The notes under the pieces: model-generated | What the model saw: the letters and a program-made list of their open reading frames with translations, nothing else | Database searches by the model: none | Told to the model about the DNA's origin: nothing | DNA from: Maritimibacter sp. | Lineage (GTDB): Bacteria > Pseudomonadota > Alphaproteobacteria > Rhodobacterales > Rhodobacteraceae | Reading direction: 5' to 3' | Assembly (NCBI GenBank): GCA_017792445.1 | Contig: CP051232.1 | Coordinates: forward strand, 1,736,001-1,800,000 | Length of the DNA: 64,000 nucleotides | Translations under genes and position numbers: made by a program | In this document: positions 1-8,462 of the stretch, piece by piece | Layout of the letters: each line of letters opens with the position of its first letter | How positions within the stretch are numbered: position 1 is the stretch's first letter

Positions 1-854
1 ATGTTGCGCTGCTGTTCGTCGATCTGGTCGAAGCTGGGACGCAGACGCTCGGGAATGTTGCCGCGCCCGATCTCGACACAGATGTTGGGCGGATGCTGCT
101 GGGTCATCGCGACCAGCGTGTCGCGGATCACCTTGGAGAAGCTGAAGTCCAGTTCCTCGATCGACCGGGCACGTTCCGCAATGGGCTGCACGACGCAATA
201 GGCAAGGAACACGCCAAGAAAGGTGCCGACCAGCGCGCCGCCGATCATGACGCCAAGGATCTCGGGAGGCTGGTCGACCGACGACATCGTCTTGATCACG
301 CCCAGCACGGCGGCGACGATGCCGATGGCGGGCAGGCCATCGGCCATGACGGTCAGCGAATGGCCCGCGATCATCCGTTCTTCCAGCGTGGTCTCGATCC
401 GTTTCTCGATCACGTCTTCCATCTGATGCGGGTTGTCGAAGTTCAGCATGATCATGCGGAAGCTGTCGGCGATCAGGTTGACCGTCGACTTGTCCTTCAT
501 GATGCGCGGGTACTTGGCGAAGATGTCGGAATCTTCCGGGCTTTCGATGTGCTGTTCCATCTCGACTGGGGTCGAGTTGCGCTGAAGCCGTGTCAGTTCG
601 AACAGCAGCAGAAGAAGGTCGCTGTAGTCGGACGCTTTCCAGCGCGGGCCAGCCATGGCGCGTTTCAGTCCGCCCAGCGTAAGTTTCAGGCGGGACATGT
701 CGCTTGCGATGATCAGTGCGCCGATGGAAGCGCCGGCGATCATCATGCCTTCGAATGGCAGCGCGTGCAGCAAGACGTCAAACTTGCCACCCGACAGCGT
801 GAAGCCGCCGAACACGAGCCCCATTACGACAAGCAGCCCCAAGGGGATCATCAT
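1..854 (-). CDS. motA: Flagellar stator protein MotA (C-terminus cut by window edge)
   Basis: Inner-membrane stator subunit that forms the proton channel with MotB and pushes on the rotor. I translated the minus strand from an ATG at 854 (GGAG about 8 nt upstream) and got 284 residues, running off the window edge; E. coli MotA has 295. Family landmarks are present: hydrophobic N-terminal helices, a cytoplasmic loop with R92 and E100 matching the rotor-contacting R90 and E98 of E. coli, the block EDSDIFAKYPRIM, and the channel prolines in DGLPAIGIV (P175) and VVQPIAERA (P224). It is divergent from an unknown gene at 985, and two copies of the TGCGAAAAA motif lie between them. Its partner motB sits separately at about 12 kb. 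Confidence 0.95.
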   Translation of the reverse strand, partial: MMIPLGLLVVMGLVFGGFTLSGGKFDVLLHALPFEGMMIAGASIGALIIASDMSRLKLTLGGLKRAMAGPRWKASDYSDLLLLLFELTRLQRNSTPVEMEQHIESPEDSDIFAKYPRIMKDKSTVNLIADSFRMIMLNFDNPHQMEDVIEKRIETTLEERMIAGHSLTVMADGLPAIGIVAAVLGVIKTMSSVDQPPEILGVMIGGALVGTFLGVFLAYCVVQPIAERARSIEELDFSFSKVIRDTLVAMTQQHPPNICVEIGRGNIPERLRPSFDQIDEQQRN

Positions 855-903
855 GGTGAAGTCTCCGGAATCTCCATTTCCCGATCACCCTACATCAATA
901 CAT

Positions 904-957
904 TTTTTCGCAAAAGTGGGAGTTGCGATTCTCTGCGAATTTTTATACTTTTTCGCA
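904..957 (-). promoter_or_regulatory. Two TGCGAAAAA motifs upstream of motA
   Basis: On the minus strand TGCGAAAAA occurs at 957-949 and 912-904. The first continues as TGCGAAAAAGTATAAA, identical over 16 bases to the site before flgG at 8437. It is also half of an imperfect palindrome spanning 934-957. The gap is AT-rich against a GC-rich background. A promoter or regulator site for motA is an inference. Confidence 0.5.
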
Positions 958-984
958 TAACAGCGTTAAGGCTCGGAGGCCTCG

Positions 985-1992
985 ATGACACATCGCCTGA
1001 CTGGCTCGTTCGTCAGACTGTTCGGACGGTCCGAATTCATCGCGAATCCTGACTGGCCTGATGATATCGGGCTGGCTTTCGTCGTCGCCGATGGTGTGCC
1101 GCAACAGCTGCATCCGTTTCACGAGAACGAATCATCCTCCGCCGTTCTGGACCGGATCGAGGAACAGATCGGCGACCTGACGGACTATGGCATCCATTCG
1201 GTCACCGCCGAGGAGCACTATGGCCGCCATGCCTTTTCCTTCGACCGCGAGCTTCTGAAAATTCTCGAAGACCGTATCGTCGAGGACGAGCAACTGCTTG
1301 AAGAGGCCGAGACGCTGGCGATCAACATCCGGTTCGCGCAGGACATGGGGATGGACTATACCCCGGCGCCCATCGCCACGCCGGCGATGCAGCCGGCGGT
1401 CAAGGAGCCTGCCGCGCTGCCCGACGCCGCGCCGTTGTCCGAACCCGAGGCCACGCCGGACCAGCCGCCGCAGGATGCGCATCAGGCCTACGCCTTCCTT
1501 GGCTATCATTATTTCTCGCCCTCCGACCCGACCCTGCCGCTGCTGGAAACGGCCACGCTGGAAACCACGGCCTCGGGCGAGGTGCTGCTGCGGTTCGACG
1601 CCGACGGCCCGCGGATCACCTGCAATCCCGACGAACTGCTGGTCCGCTGGGACCGTACCGGATTCGCGTTGCCCGCCTTTTCCTGCGTCGTCGATAACAA
1701 GCTTGCGTCCTGCGTGGAACTTCCGGCGGGTCTGGTCCCCGCCCCGGTCGCGCAACGCCGCAGCAAGTCACGGCCCATCGTGTCGATGGTCGATGACATG
1801 CTTCAGGTGTCCTACACCGCGACCCCGGCAAAGCGGCGCAGCCCGCGCGGCCGACTGTTCGCGGCGCTTGGGGTCTCTGCCTTCGTCGCCGCCTCGCTTG
1901 CGGTGACGGCGGTCTTCGTGATGGAGCGGTTCGACACCGTGGCCCATGCGGACACCCCGGTCGAAGCGCTGCGGTCCGAGATGTTCCGCTAA
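985..1992 (+). CDS. Unrecognised single-pass membrane protein beside motA
   Basis: 335 residues; I do not recognise the family. Residues about 1-115 form an acidic, probably globular region, followed by a Pro/Ala/Glu-rich linker (about 120-165), a second globular segment, a basic stretch KRRSPRGR and a predicted transmembrane helix at about 291-312, with a short tail. A C-terminal anchor would leave most of the protein in the cytoplasm. GGAGG lies just before the ATG. It is divergent from motA and faces the leftward flgL with a terminator between them. Location suggests a motility role, but nothing in the sequence proves it. Confidence 0.75.
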   Translation: MTHRLTGSFVRLFGRSEFIANPDWPDDIGLAFVVADGVPQQLHPFHENESSSAVLDRIEEQIGDLTDYGIHSVTAEEHYGRHAFSFDRELLKILEDRIVEDEQLLEEAETLAINIRFAQDMGMDYTPAPIATPAMQPAVKEPAALPDAAPLSEPEATPDQPPQDAHQAYAFLGYHYFSPSDPTLPLLETATLETTASGEVLLRFDADGPRITCNPDELLVRWDRTGFALPAFSCVVDNKLASCVELPAGLVPAPVAQRRSKSRPIVSMVDDMLQVSYTATPAKRRSPRGRLFAALGVSAFVAASLAVTAVFVMERFDTVAHADTPVEALRSEMFR

Positions 1993-2024
1993 GACACCCG
2001 CCGCCTTTTCTCGGTTTCTGTCCC

Positions 2025-2058
2025 CCAAAAAAGAAAACGCCCCGCACATGGCGGGGCG
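2025..2058 (-). terminator. Rho-independent terminator after flgL
   Basis: On the minus strand an 8-9 bp GC stem (GCGCCCCGC / GCGGGGCG arms at 2037-2045 and 2051-2058) is followed by a T-rich run, 24 bases past the flgL stop. It probably also separates flgL from the convergent gene ending at 1992. Confidence 0.85.
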
Positions 2059-2081
2059 CTTTCCGACCCTGTCGACGCTTG

Positions 2082-2984
2082 TCAGAGGTAATCGAGCAGG
2101 GTCATGCCCGAAATGCGGGCGGTAATCTGGTAGCTGACCTCCAGCTGGTTCATCACCTGGTTCAGCCGCAGCGCGGTTTCCTCGGGCTCGGCGGTCTCGA
2201 TGCCCGAAATGGCCGCGTTGTAGATGCTGAGGCGCGAGTACTGGTCGTCGATCTTCTGTTCGAGAACCGACTGGTTGTTGCCCAGCCGCGCACCAAGCGA
2301 GGTCAGCTGGGTCAGGCCGTCGTTCATCAGCGTGGTCACCGTGTCGCGCATCGCTTCGAACCCGGCGTCGTCCAGCGCATCGAGGTTGGTGGTCAGCACG
2401 ATTTCCAGCGCGTCGAACACGTTCTGGAACGCGGCATCGTCGGCGCGGATCCCGTAGTTCATCTGCGTCGTGTCGTCGATCTTCATCGCGAGATTGCCGG
2501 TGGTGTCGCCCAGATAGTTCACCGCGTTCCCCGTGCCGTCGATCTCGACCGGAGCGGTGTCGGTCGCGAGGCCCGAGAACAGGAACTCGCCGCCGTAGGT
2601 CGTGTTCAGCATCGACACGATGCCCTGCAGCGTGATCTCGGCCTGCTGGCGATACTCGTCGCGGTTCTGCGAGGTCAGGCCGCCAGCCAGCGAAATATCC
2701 TGAAACTCGCGCGCGGTTTCGGTGATCTGGGACAGCGAGTCGTACATATTCTCAAGCTTGCCTGCGAGAAGCTCGTTCGAGGTCTTGTAGGACTCGGTCG
2801 CCGACATCCGGGTGCGGATCTGCAGCGTCTTGGTCGCCGCGCCGGGGTTGTCGGCATAGACGTCTTGCTTCACGCCGGACGCGGCTTCTTGCGCCAGCTT
2901 GGCCTGCTCGGCGTTGTTGCGGGCGATCACCAGACGCATGTCCAGAGACTGTTGCGCGGTGGAAATGGTGGAGATGGTAGGCAT
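2082..2984 (-). CDS. flgL: Flagellar hook-filament junction protein FlgL
   Basis: 300 residues, close to the usual FlgL size. The N-terminal segment STISTAQQSLDMRLVIARNN and the C-terminal helix with EETALRLNQVMNQLEVSYQ are the paired D0/D1 coiled-coil segments of the flagellin/HAP3 family. FlgL caps the FlgK ring and provides the first layer on which filament flagellin assembles outside the cell. It is last in the leftward unit flgE-flgK-flgL, 14 bases after flgK, and is followed by a strong terminator. Confidence 0.93.
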   Translation of the reverse strand: MPTISTISTAQQSLDMRLVIARNNAEQAKLAQEAASGVKQDVYADNPGAATKTLQIRTRMSATESYKTSNELLAGKLENMYDSLSQITETAREFQDISLAGGLTSQNRDEYRQQAEITLQGIVSMLNTTYGGEFLFSGLATDTAPVEIDGTGNAVNYLGDTTGNLAMKIDDTTQMNYGIRADDAAFQNVFDALEIVLTTNLDALDDAGFEAMRDTVTTLMNDGLTQLTSLGARLGNNQSVLEQKIDDQYSRLSIYNAAISGIETAEPEETALRLNQVMNQLEVSYQITARISGMTLLDYL

Positions 2985-2998
2985 CTTCGCTGTCCCTC

Positions 2999-4399
2999 TT
3001 AGCCGAACGCCGCCATGAGCGTGTCGAGCATTTCGTTGACCGACGTCATGACGCGGGCGTTGGCGGCGTAGCTTTGTTCGATGACAAGCAGCTTCTGCAT
3101 CTCGTCGTCGATGCTGACGCCCTCGTAGTTCTCGCGCGAGGCAGAGATCGTCTCGCCCGCGGTCTGGGTGGCCAGCGTGTCGGCCTCGGCGGCGGCGCGG
3201 GCGGACTGCTGATAGGTCACCATCGTCGGCGCCAGATCGATCAGCGTCAGGCCCGTGCCCAGACCGGCGGTTGCGACGGTGACGGGCTGCGTGAAGGCGT
3301 CCAGCATCGCATCGACGAAGGTCGAATCCCCGGCGGGCGTGGTGGCGATGCCGCCGCTTTGCAGGATGGCGGCGTCTCCGCCGGCAGAACTGTCGGCCTC
3401 GGCGTTCACCTGAATCCGCGCGGCAAGCCCGTCAACGGCGGCGGCGTCGAAGACCGCGCCCGCATCGGTGAACAGGCCGGTTCCGGTGGCGCCGAACGGG
3501 TTCGCCGTCTCCATGCTCGAGATCAGGTTCGCCGCCAGCGAATCCAGCTGCGCGCCAATTTCGGGCAGCCGTTCAAGCTTCAGCTCGAACAGCCCGCTCA
3601 GGCTGCCTTGCGAGATGCCGCGCGTGGCTCCGCCCGGCGTGATGTCGATCCCGCCCGCGGCCAATGTCCCGGCGACCGAGTCGTAGGTGATCGTCTTGGT
3701 CCGCGTCCCCACGACAAGCTCGGTGCCGCCGCCGGTGTACAGGTTAACCGTCCCGTCCTCGGTGCTGACGATCTGGATATCCATGTAACCGGCCACTTCG
3801 TCCAGCAGCAGGTCCATCTGGTCCATGTATTCGGCCTGTACCGCCGACCCTTCTTCCGACCGCAGGATCTTCTGGTTGAAGGTCGCGATGTTCTGCAAAG
3901 CCTCGTTCACCGAGACCACGTCGTAGCGGATGTTCCGTTCGACCTCTTGCTGGATGTCCGAAAGGTTCGCCGACAGGTCGTTCAGGTTCTCCGCCACCTG
4001 CTTGGCGACGGTCACAACCTGGATCTGGGCGGCCTCTTCACTGGGCATGCCGGCAAGCGTGACCACCGCGTCGTGCAGACCGGCGATCATCGCGGCGGGC
4101 GAGGTCTCGTCGCTTGGCTGGCCAAGGAAATCGGTAAAGGCGCTTAGCCCGTCCGAGACCGTCGAGTCCTTGGTCAGCTTCGACTCGTTCTCGCGGTCCA
4201 GCCGCTGAAGCATCGTGCTGACGCTGCGATCCACCGACGACACCGCGACGCTTCCGTATTTCGTCGTGATGAGGTCCGCCGACTTGCGTGCGAAGCCCTC
4301 GGTCGTCGAGTTGGCGATGTTGCGCGAGACCAGATCGGTCTGCAAAGCGGTGACCGAAAGGCCGGACCGCGCAACGTTCAAGGCTTGGGTTAGCGACAT
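2999..4399 (-). CDS. flgK: Flagellar hook-associated protein 1 FlgK
   Basis: 466 residues, shorter than the 547 of E. coli but normal for alphaproteobacteria. The N-terminus (ALNVARSGLSVTALQTDLVS, then RNIANSTTEGFARKSADL) is the rod/hook-type signature for axial proteins. The C-terminus (EMQKLLVIEQSYAANARVM, then MLDTLMAAFG) is the matching terminal coiled coil. It forms the first junction ring between hook and filament after export through the flagellar type III system. It lies between flgE (12-base gap) and flgL (14-base gap), so the three are almost certainly co-transcribed. Confidence 0.95.
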   Translation of the reverse strand: MSLTQALNVARSGLSVTALQTDLVSRNIANSTTEGFARKSADLITTKYGSVAVSSVDRSVSTMLQRLDRENESKLTKDSTVSDGLSAFTDFLGQPSDETSPAAMIAGLHDAVVTLAGMPSEEAAQIQVVTVAKQVAENLNDLSANLSDIQQEVERNIRYDVVSVNEALQNIATFNQKILRSEEGSAVQAEYMDQMDLLLDEVAGYMDIQIVSTEDGTVNLYTGGGTELVVGTRTKTITYDSVAGTLAAGGIDITPGGATRGISQGSLSGLFELKLERLPEIGAQLDSLAANLISSMETANPFGATGTGLFTDAGAVFDAAAVDGLAARIQVNAEADSSAGGDAAILQSGGIATTPAGDSTFVDAMLDAFTQPVTVATAGLGTGLTLIDLAPTMVTYQQSARAAAEADTLATQTAGETISASRENYEGVSIDDEMQKLLVIEQSYAANARVMTSVNEMLDTLMAAFG

Positions 4400-4411
4400 T
4401 CCGGATCAGCC

Positions 4412-5701
4412 TCAGCGTTTCAGGTTGTTGATTTCCTGCAGCATCTCGTCCGAGGTGCTGATGATCTTCGCGTTCGAGGAATAGGCGCGCTGAACCTGGA
4501 TCAGGTCGGTCATTTCCTGCGCGATATCCACGTTCGAGGCTTCGGTCGCACCGGATTCGATAGACCCGGCGCCGGACCCGGCGACGTTCATCACAGCGTT
4601 CCCCGACGCAAGCGACAGCGAATAGGCGTTGCCGGTCTCGGCCTCCAGCCCGGCGGGCGCGTCCACCGTGGCGACCGGGATCTGGTACAGCGACAGCCGG
4701 TTGCCGTTCTCGAACACGCCGACAAGGTTGCCCTGCTCGTCGATCTCGGTCTTCTCCAGCGCGGCGGTCGAGGTGCCGTCGACGGTGATGCTTTGCGGTT
4801 CGTAATCGCCGTCGAACTGGGTGATGCCGTCGTAGGTGCCAACCGCGCCCAGCGCGATGTCCAGCGTCTGCGGAACGGCGGCGTTGTCGATCGTCAGGGT
4901 GATGTTGCCGTCAGCGTCCACCGCGAAGGCGGCGGGTGCGACCAGACCGGCGTCGGGCGTGCCGACATAGGTCAGCGGCGCGCCTGCGGTGGCGCCAGAG
5001 TCGGCGAAGGTGACGTCGACCGTGCCATAGACGGTACCGTCGTCGCCGCTGACTTCCATGGTCCACAGGTTGTCCACGGCGTCCGAGGGCGTCCAGCTGA
5101 AGGTCAGCCCTTCCTGCGCGCCCAGCGCGTTGTAGTAGGTCATGCTAGAGATGAACGGATCCTGCGCGACGCCGGTGCCGGTCAGGCTTGACGGCAGGTT
5201 GCCGGCGATGGTGCTTTCCGTCGACGCCTCGGCCGTCAGCGACGCCGTCTTCGTGTTCACCGCTTCAAGCGACCCGAACCCGTTACGGTCGACCCCGGCG
5301 ACGGTGCCATCGTCGTCATAGGCGTAACCGGCAAGGTAGTAGCCGGCCGAGTTCACCAGATAACCGTCCTTGTCCACCTCGAACGAACCGGCGCGCGTCA
5401 GCAGGAAGTTCGATTCATCGGTGCTTTCGGGATCCTTCATCACGACGAAGAAACCGTCGCCATCAATCGCAAGATCGGTGGCCGAGCTGGTCCCGATGAT
5501 CGCACCGGCCAGTTCGATGTTCGACCGGTCGACACCGCGCACCGAGGCAGAATCGCCCACCACCTGCGTGACCATCTGGGTGAAGCTGCGCTTGTAGCCG
5601 ATGGTGCCGGAGTTCGCGATGTTCTCCGAGATCCGCCCAACGGCCTGGGAGTTCGTCTTCAGACCCGCGACGCCGGCCTGCATTGCATTCTGAATGGCCA
5701 T
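4412..5701 (-). CDS. flgE: Flagellar hook protein FlgE
   Basis: 429 residues. It begins MAIQNAMQAGVAGLKTNSQA and carries SENIANSGTIGYKRS, the N-terminal flagellar axial signature. The C-terminus has VDIAQEMTDLIQVQRAYSSN followed by SDEMLQEINNLK, the conserved hook/rod closing motif. It polymerises into the curved hook that joins rod to filament; its length is set by FliK, encoded at 13.3 kb. A GGGAAAG ribosome site precedes the start. It follows the MotC-like gene by 51 bases, so that gene's promoter region probably also drives flgE-flgK-flgL. Confidence 0.95.
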   Translation of the reverse strand: MAIQNAMQAGVAGLKTNSQAVGRISENIANSGTIGYKRSFTQMVTQVVGDSASVRGVDRSNIELAGAIIGTSSATDLAIDGDGFFVVMKDPESTDESNFLLTRAGSFEVDKDGYLVNSAGYYLAGYAYDDDGTVAGVDRNGFGSLEAVNTKTASLTAEASTESTIAGNLPSSLTGTGVAQDPFISSMTYYNALGAQEGLTFSWTPSDAVDNLWTMEVSGDDGTVYGTVDVTFADSGATAGAPLTYVGTPDAGLVAPAAFAVDADGNITLTIDNAAVPQTLDIALGAVGTYDGITQFDGDYEPQSITVDGTSTAALEKTEIDEQGNLVGVFENGNRLSLYQIPVATVDAPAGLEAETGNAYSLSLASGNAVMNVAGSGAGSIESGATEASNVDIAQEMTDLIQVQRAYSSNAKIISTSDEMLQEINNLKR

Positions 5702-5752
5702 TTCTGTCTTTCCCTTTCGGCTCGTATGGCGGACCGCGGTCTGCCGGTTTTC

Positions 5753-7558
5753 TTAGTGTCCCGTGTTTTCTGTCTTCATCAGCTCGGTGACCGCCGTCAG
5801 CGTTTCACCGGCCTGTTCAAGTGTCTTCTCGGCTGCCTCGACCGACAGGGGCGAGACGACGGGCGCTTTCGCGACCCGTGCCGCGGCCAGCCGCAGCAGC
5901 AGCGCGCGACGTTCCTCGGGCAGCACCCGCAGGAAGGCCGCAGTGTCCGGGTCCCCCTGTTCGGCGGCCAGCCGGGCGGCGTTGATGCCGTCGACAGCCG
6001 GCAGGATGCCCGCCCGCTCGAATTCGGTAAGGGCGCGGTCGTCCATGCCGCGTTCCAGCGCCTCGCGCGCGACTTCCAGCGAAACGCCGGGCACCGTGGC
6101 GGTGATGCGTTCAAGGCTACCGGTCACGACCATTTCGATTTTCGCAAATTCGGGATCAAGCGAGGCGTCCATCTGCACCGGACGCTGCGCGATGATCGCC
6201 ACTGCTGCGGCCGGGTTGCTGTCGCGCATCAACCGTTTGGCCTGTTCCAGCACCAGCCGGTCCAGCAGCGCGGGCGGCAGGGCGCGGCGGTCCGGCCCAA
6301 GCAGGGTGTCCCAGATCTCGGCGTATTCCGCCTGCGCCGCCAGCGTCAGCCCCGCCCTTTCCAATTGCGCCGCCAGCGCGCCGCGCACGATGGCGCGTTC
6401 GACGTGGCGGCTCATGTAGGGCTCGATGTGCCGCACGATGGGCAGCGACCGGCCCAGCGAAAGCGCGTCGCTTCCGATGGCGTCCGAAAGGTGGTTCAGG
6501 ATCACGGCGATGCGTTCCGCCGCAAGATCGGCCTCGCGGGTGCCGGGGTGATCCTCTTCGATGAAGGACATCGTGACGATCGCGGTCTCGAGGTCGCCAA
6601 TCTCTTCCGCCACCTGCGCAAGCCGGGTCAGCAGCGCCAGCGCAAGCGCGTCGCCGCGCCAGTGCCGGATGCCCTCGACCAGCAGGTCGCGCACGTGTTC
6701 ACGGATCGCCTGGCCGGGCTCTTCCAGCGCAAGCTCGGCAAGGGCAAGCCGAGCCTGCGCGGCGGAACGATCCCGGCCTTCGGCGGCCCATGCGAACAGG
6801 TCGAAAGCGGTCTGCCGTTCTCCCTCCGCGCGCGCGAGACGGCCGCGCATGAACAGCATCTGCGGCGTTCCGACAAGGTCGGTGCGCAGGCGGGCGACGT
6901 CCAGAATGTCACGCGCCAGCCGGTAATCTTCGACGCCAAGCGCCGCGTCGAACAGCATCGGCACGATCTGCGCCACAACCGGACCGCTGTGGCGTTCCAG
7001 ACCGACCAGCGCCTGCAGAATAAGGTTCGCATCTACCGGTACGCCGTTCCGGATCTCGGCCACGATCGGCCAGACAAGATCGTTCTGCCAGCTTTCCGGA
7101 AGCGCCACCGTCTCGGCCTGCGGATCAGTTTCGGACAGCAGCGACACCAGCGCGCGGTACGCCTGAATGCGGTCCCGCAGGTCGCCCTTCCCTTCCAGCG
7201 TGCGGGCGGCAAAGTCGATGTAGCCGCGCGCCTCGGGCAGCATCATCCATGAAATCAGGAACTGGGCGTGATCCAGCGCGGCGCGGCCACGTGCGCCCGG
7301 CAGGGCGTCAACGAAAGCCTGCTCGGACGCCGCGCGGTCGGCAGAGAAGTCAGACCCCGCCAGCCGGGTCAGGCCGGGCTCGGGCGGAACCATGGCGTGC
7401 GAATCGGCGCTTTCCGCATGCGCCGGGCCGCAGACAAGCGCCGCCGACAAAAGAGCCACACCGCCAACGATGCAGCGCGCACGCAAGGAAACAAGGGAAA
7501 GACCGATCTGCTTCAACGTATTCCGAGCCTTCGTATCTCGATGTTCAGTTTTTCGCAT
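5753..7558 (-). CDS. Large periplasmic helical-repeat protein, possibly MotC-like motility factor
   Basis: About 601 residues from an ATG at 7558; the frame stays open to another ATG at 7603 and the true start is unsettled because neither has a clear ribosome site. A hydrophobic segment ending GPAHAES looks like a Sec signal peptide with a long basic n-region. The rest is almost entirely alpha-helical with TPR-like pairs (for example AQARLALAELALEEPGQAIR), suggesting a periplasmic scaffold. It is first in the leftward unit with flgE-flgK-flgL. Periplasmic MotC-type proteins assist the stator in Rhizobiales, and this is my best analogy from size, export and position, not from a recognised motif. 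The motif TGCGAAAAA overlaps the 7558 start. Confidence 0.6.
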   Translation of the reverse strand: MRKTEHRDTKARNTLKQIGLSLVSLRARCIVGGVALLSAALVCGPAHAESADSHAMVPPEPGLTRLAGSDFSADRAASEQAFVDALPGARGRAALDHAQFLISWMMLPEARGYIDFAARTLEGKGDLRDRIQAYRALVSLLSETDPQAETVALPESWQNDLVWPIVAEIRNGVPVDANLILQALVGLERHSGPVVAQIVPMLFDAALGVEDYRLARDILDVARLRTDLVGTPQMLFMRGRLARAEGERQTAFDLFAWAAEGRDRSAAQARLALAELALEEPGQAIREHVRDLLVEGIRHWRGDALALALLTRLAQVAEEIGDLETAIVTMSFIEEDHPGTREADLAAERIAVILNHLSDAIGSDALSLGRSLPIVRHIEPYMSRHVERAIVRGALAAQLERAGLTLAAQAEYAEIWDTLLGPDRRALPPALLDRLVLEQAKRLMRDSNPAAAVAIIAQRPVQMDASLDPEFAKIEMVVTGSLERITATVPGVSLEVAREALERGMDDRALTEFERAGILPAVDGINAARLAAEQGDPDTAAFLRVLPEERRALLLRLAAARVAKAPVVSPLSVEAAEKTLEQAGETLTAVTELMKTENTGH

Positions 7559-7577
7559 TTCAGGGCTATGCGAAAAA
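7549..7577. promoter_or_regulatory. Palindromic TGCGAAAAA site between divergent flagellar units
   Basis: A perfect inverted repeat with 10-bp arms (TTTTTCGCAT at 7549-7558, ATGCGAAAAA at 7568-7577) and a 9-base spacer. It lies about 100 bases before flgF and at or in the start of the leftward MotC-like/flgEKL unit. The symmetry suggests a dimeric regulator controlling both directions; that is inference. Confidence 0.5.
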
Positions 7578-7675
7578 TCAAGATCATGTATAGTCCACAT
7601 CATCGGCTTTGATCAACACAAATCAACCAGCCGTTGAAAACAGGTCGGGGAACTCGGCCAAAGGAACGGGACGCA

Positions 7676-8416
7676 ATGGATAACATCGGATACCTCGCGA
7701 TCTCACGTGCGGCGATGCTGCAGCGCGCGACCGACGTGACCGCGAACAACATCGCGAACGCCAACACTTACGGCTTTCGTGCCGTCGGTCCGGTCTTTGA
7801 AAGCATGGTTCACCAGACCGACTCGAAGACCGACATGCGTGACATGGCCTATGCCATCGACCGGGGAACCTATGCCGACCTGACCGAAGGCGCGCTGGTG
7901 CAGACCTCGAATCCGCTCGACGTGGCGCTGGTCGGCGACGGATGGTTCGGCTTCATGACCACCAACGGCCAGACGGCGCTGGGCCGTGGCGGCAGCTTCA
8001 CCCTGTCTGCACAGGGCGATCTGGTCACCGTTGCAGGCGATTTCGTGCTGGACGAAGGCGGTGCGCCGATCAACATCCCGCCCGGCTCCGGCAATATCGA
8101 GATCGGCGAGGACGGCACGATCACCGACGAACGCGGCGATCGAATCGCTCGGATCGGCGTGTTCGAAGCGACCGACATCGGCAACTGGAACCAGCTTGGC
8201 GGCGCCATGCTGGCCCCGCGCGGCGGTGTCGTTGACCTGATGCCGGTGCTTGAACCCACCATGGCACAGGGTTTCGTCGAACAGTCGAACGTGAACCCGA
8301 TCCGCGAGATGACGCGGCTGATCGAATTCCAGCGCCAGTACGAAAGCGCCATGAACCTTGCCTCTGCCACTGACGAGCTTCGGAAAACGACGCTTGGCCG
8401 GCTGGCCCCCGAATGA
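7676..8416 (+). CDS. flgF: Flagellar proximal rod protein FlgF
   Basis: 246 residues from the ATG at 7676, chosen because AAGGAACGG sits just upstream and the protein then starts MDNIGYLAISRAAML as FlgF/FlgG proteins do. Signature VTANNIANANTYGFRA lies near residue 22. The C-terminus has NVNPIREMTRLIEFQRQYES followed by LRKTTLGRLAP. It builds the proximal rod that crosses the periplasm. It is first in the rightward unit flgF-flgG-flgA-flgH, with 46 bases before flgG that hold a second promoter-like motif. Confidence 0.93.
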   Translation: MDNIGYLAISRAAMLQRATDVTANNIANANTYGFRAVGPVFESMVHQTDSKTDMRDMAYAIDRGTYADLTEGALVQTSNPLDVALVGDGWFGFMTTNGQTALGRGGSFTLSAQGDLVTVAGDFVLDEGGAPINIPPGSGNIEIGEDGTITDERGDRIARIGVFEATDIGNWNQLGGAMLAPRGGVVDLMPVLEPTMAQGFVEQSNVNPIREMTRLIEFQRQYESAMNLASATDELRKTTLGRLAPE

Positions 8417-8436
8417 TGCCTTTTCGCCCATCAATT

Positions 8437-8452
8437 TGCGAAAAAGTATAAA
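8437..8452 (+). promoter_or_regulatory. TGCGAAAAAGTATAAA element before flgG
   Basis: This 16-mer is identical to the minus-strand copy upstream of motA (957-942). It ends at the AAGGAG ribosome site of flgG, about 10 bases before its ATG. It could be a -10-like or operator element giving flgG extra expression; no experimental support. Confidence 0.45.
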
Positions 8453-8462
8453 GGAGACGTAG

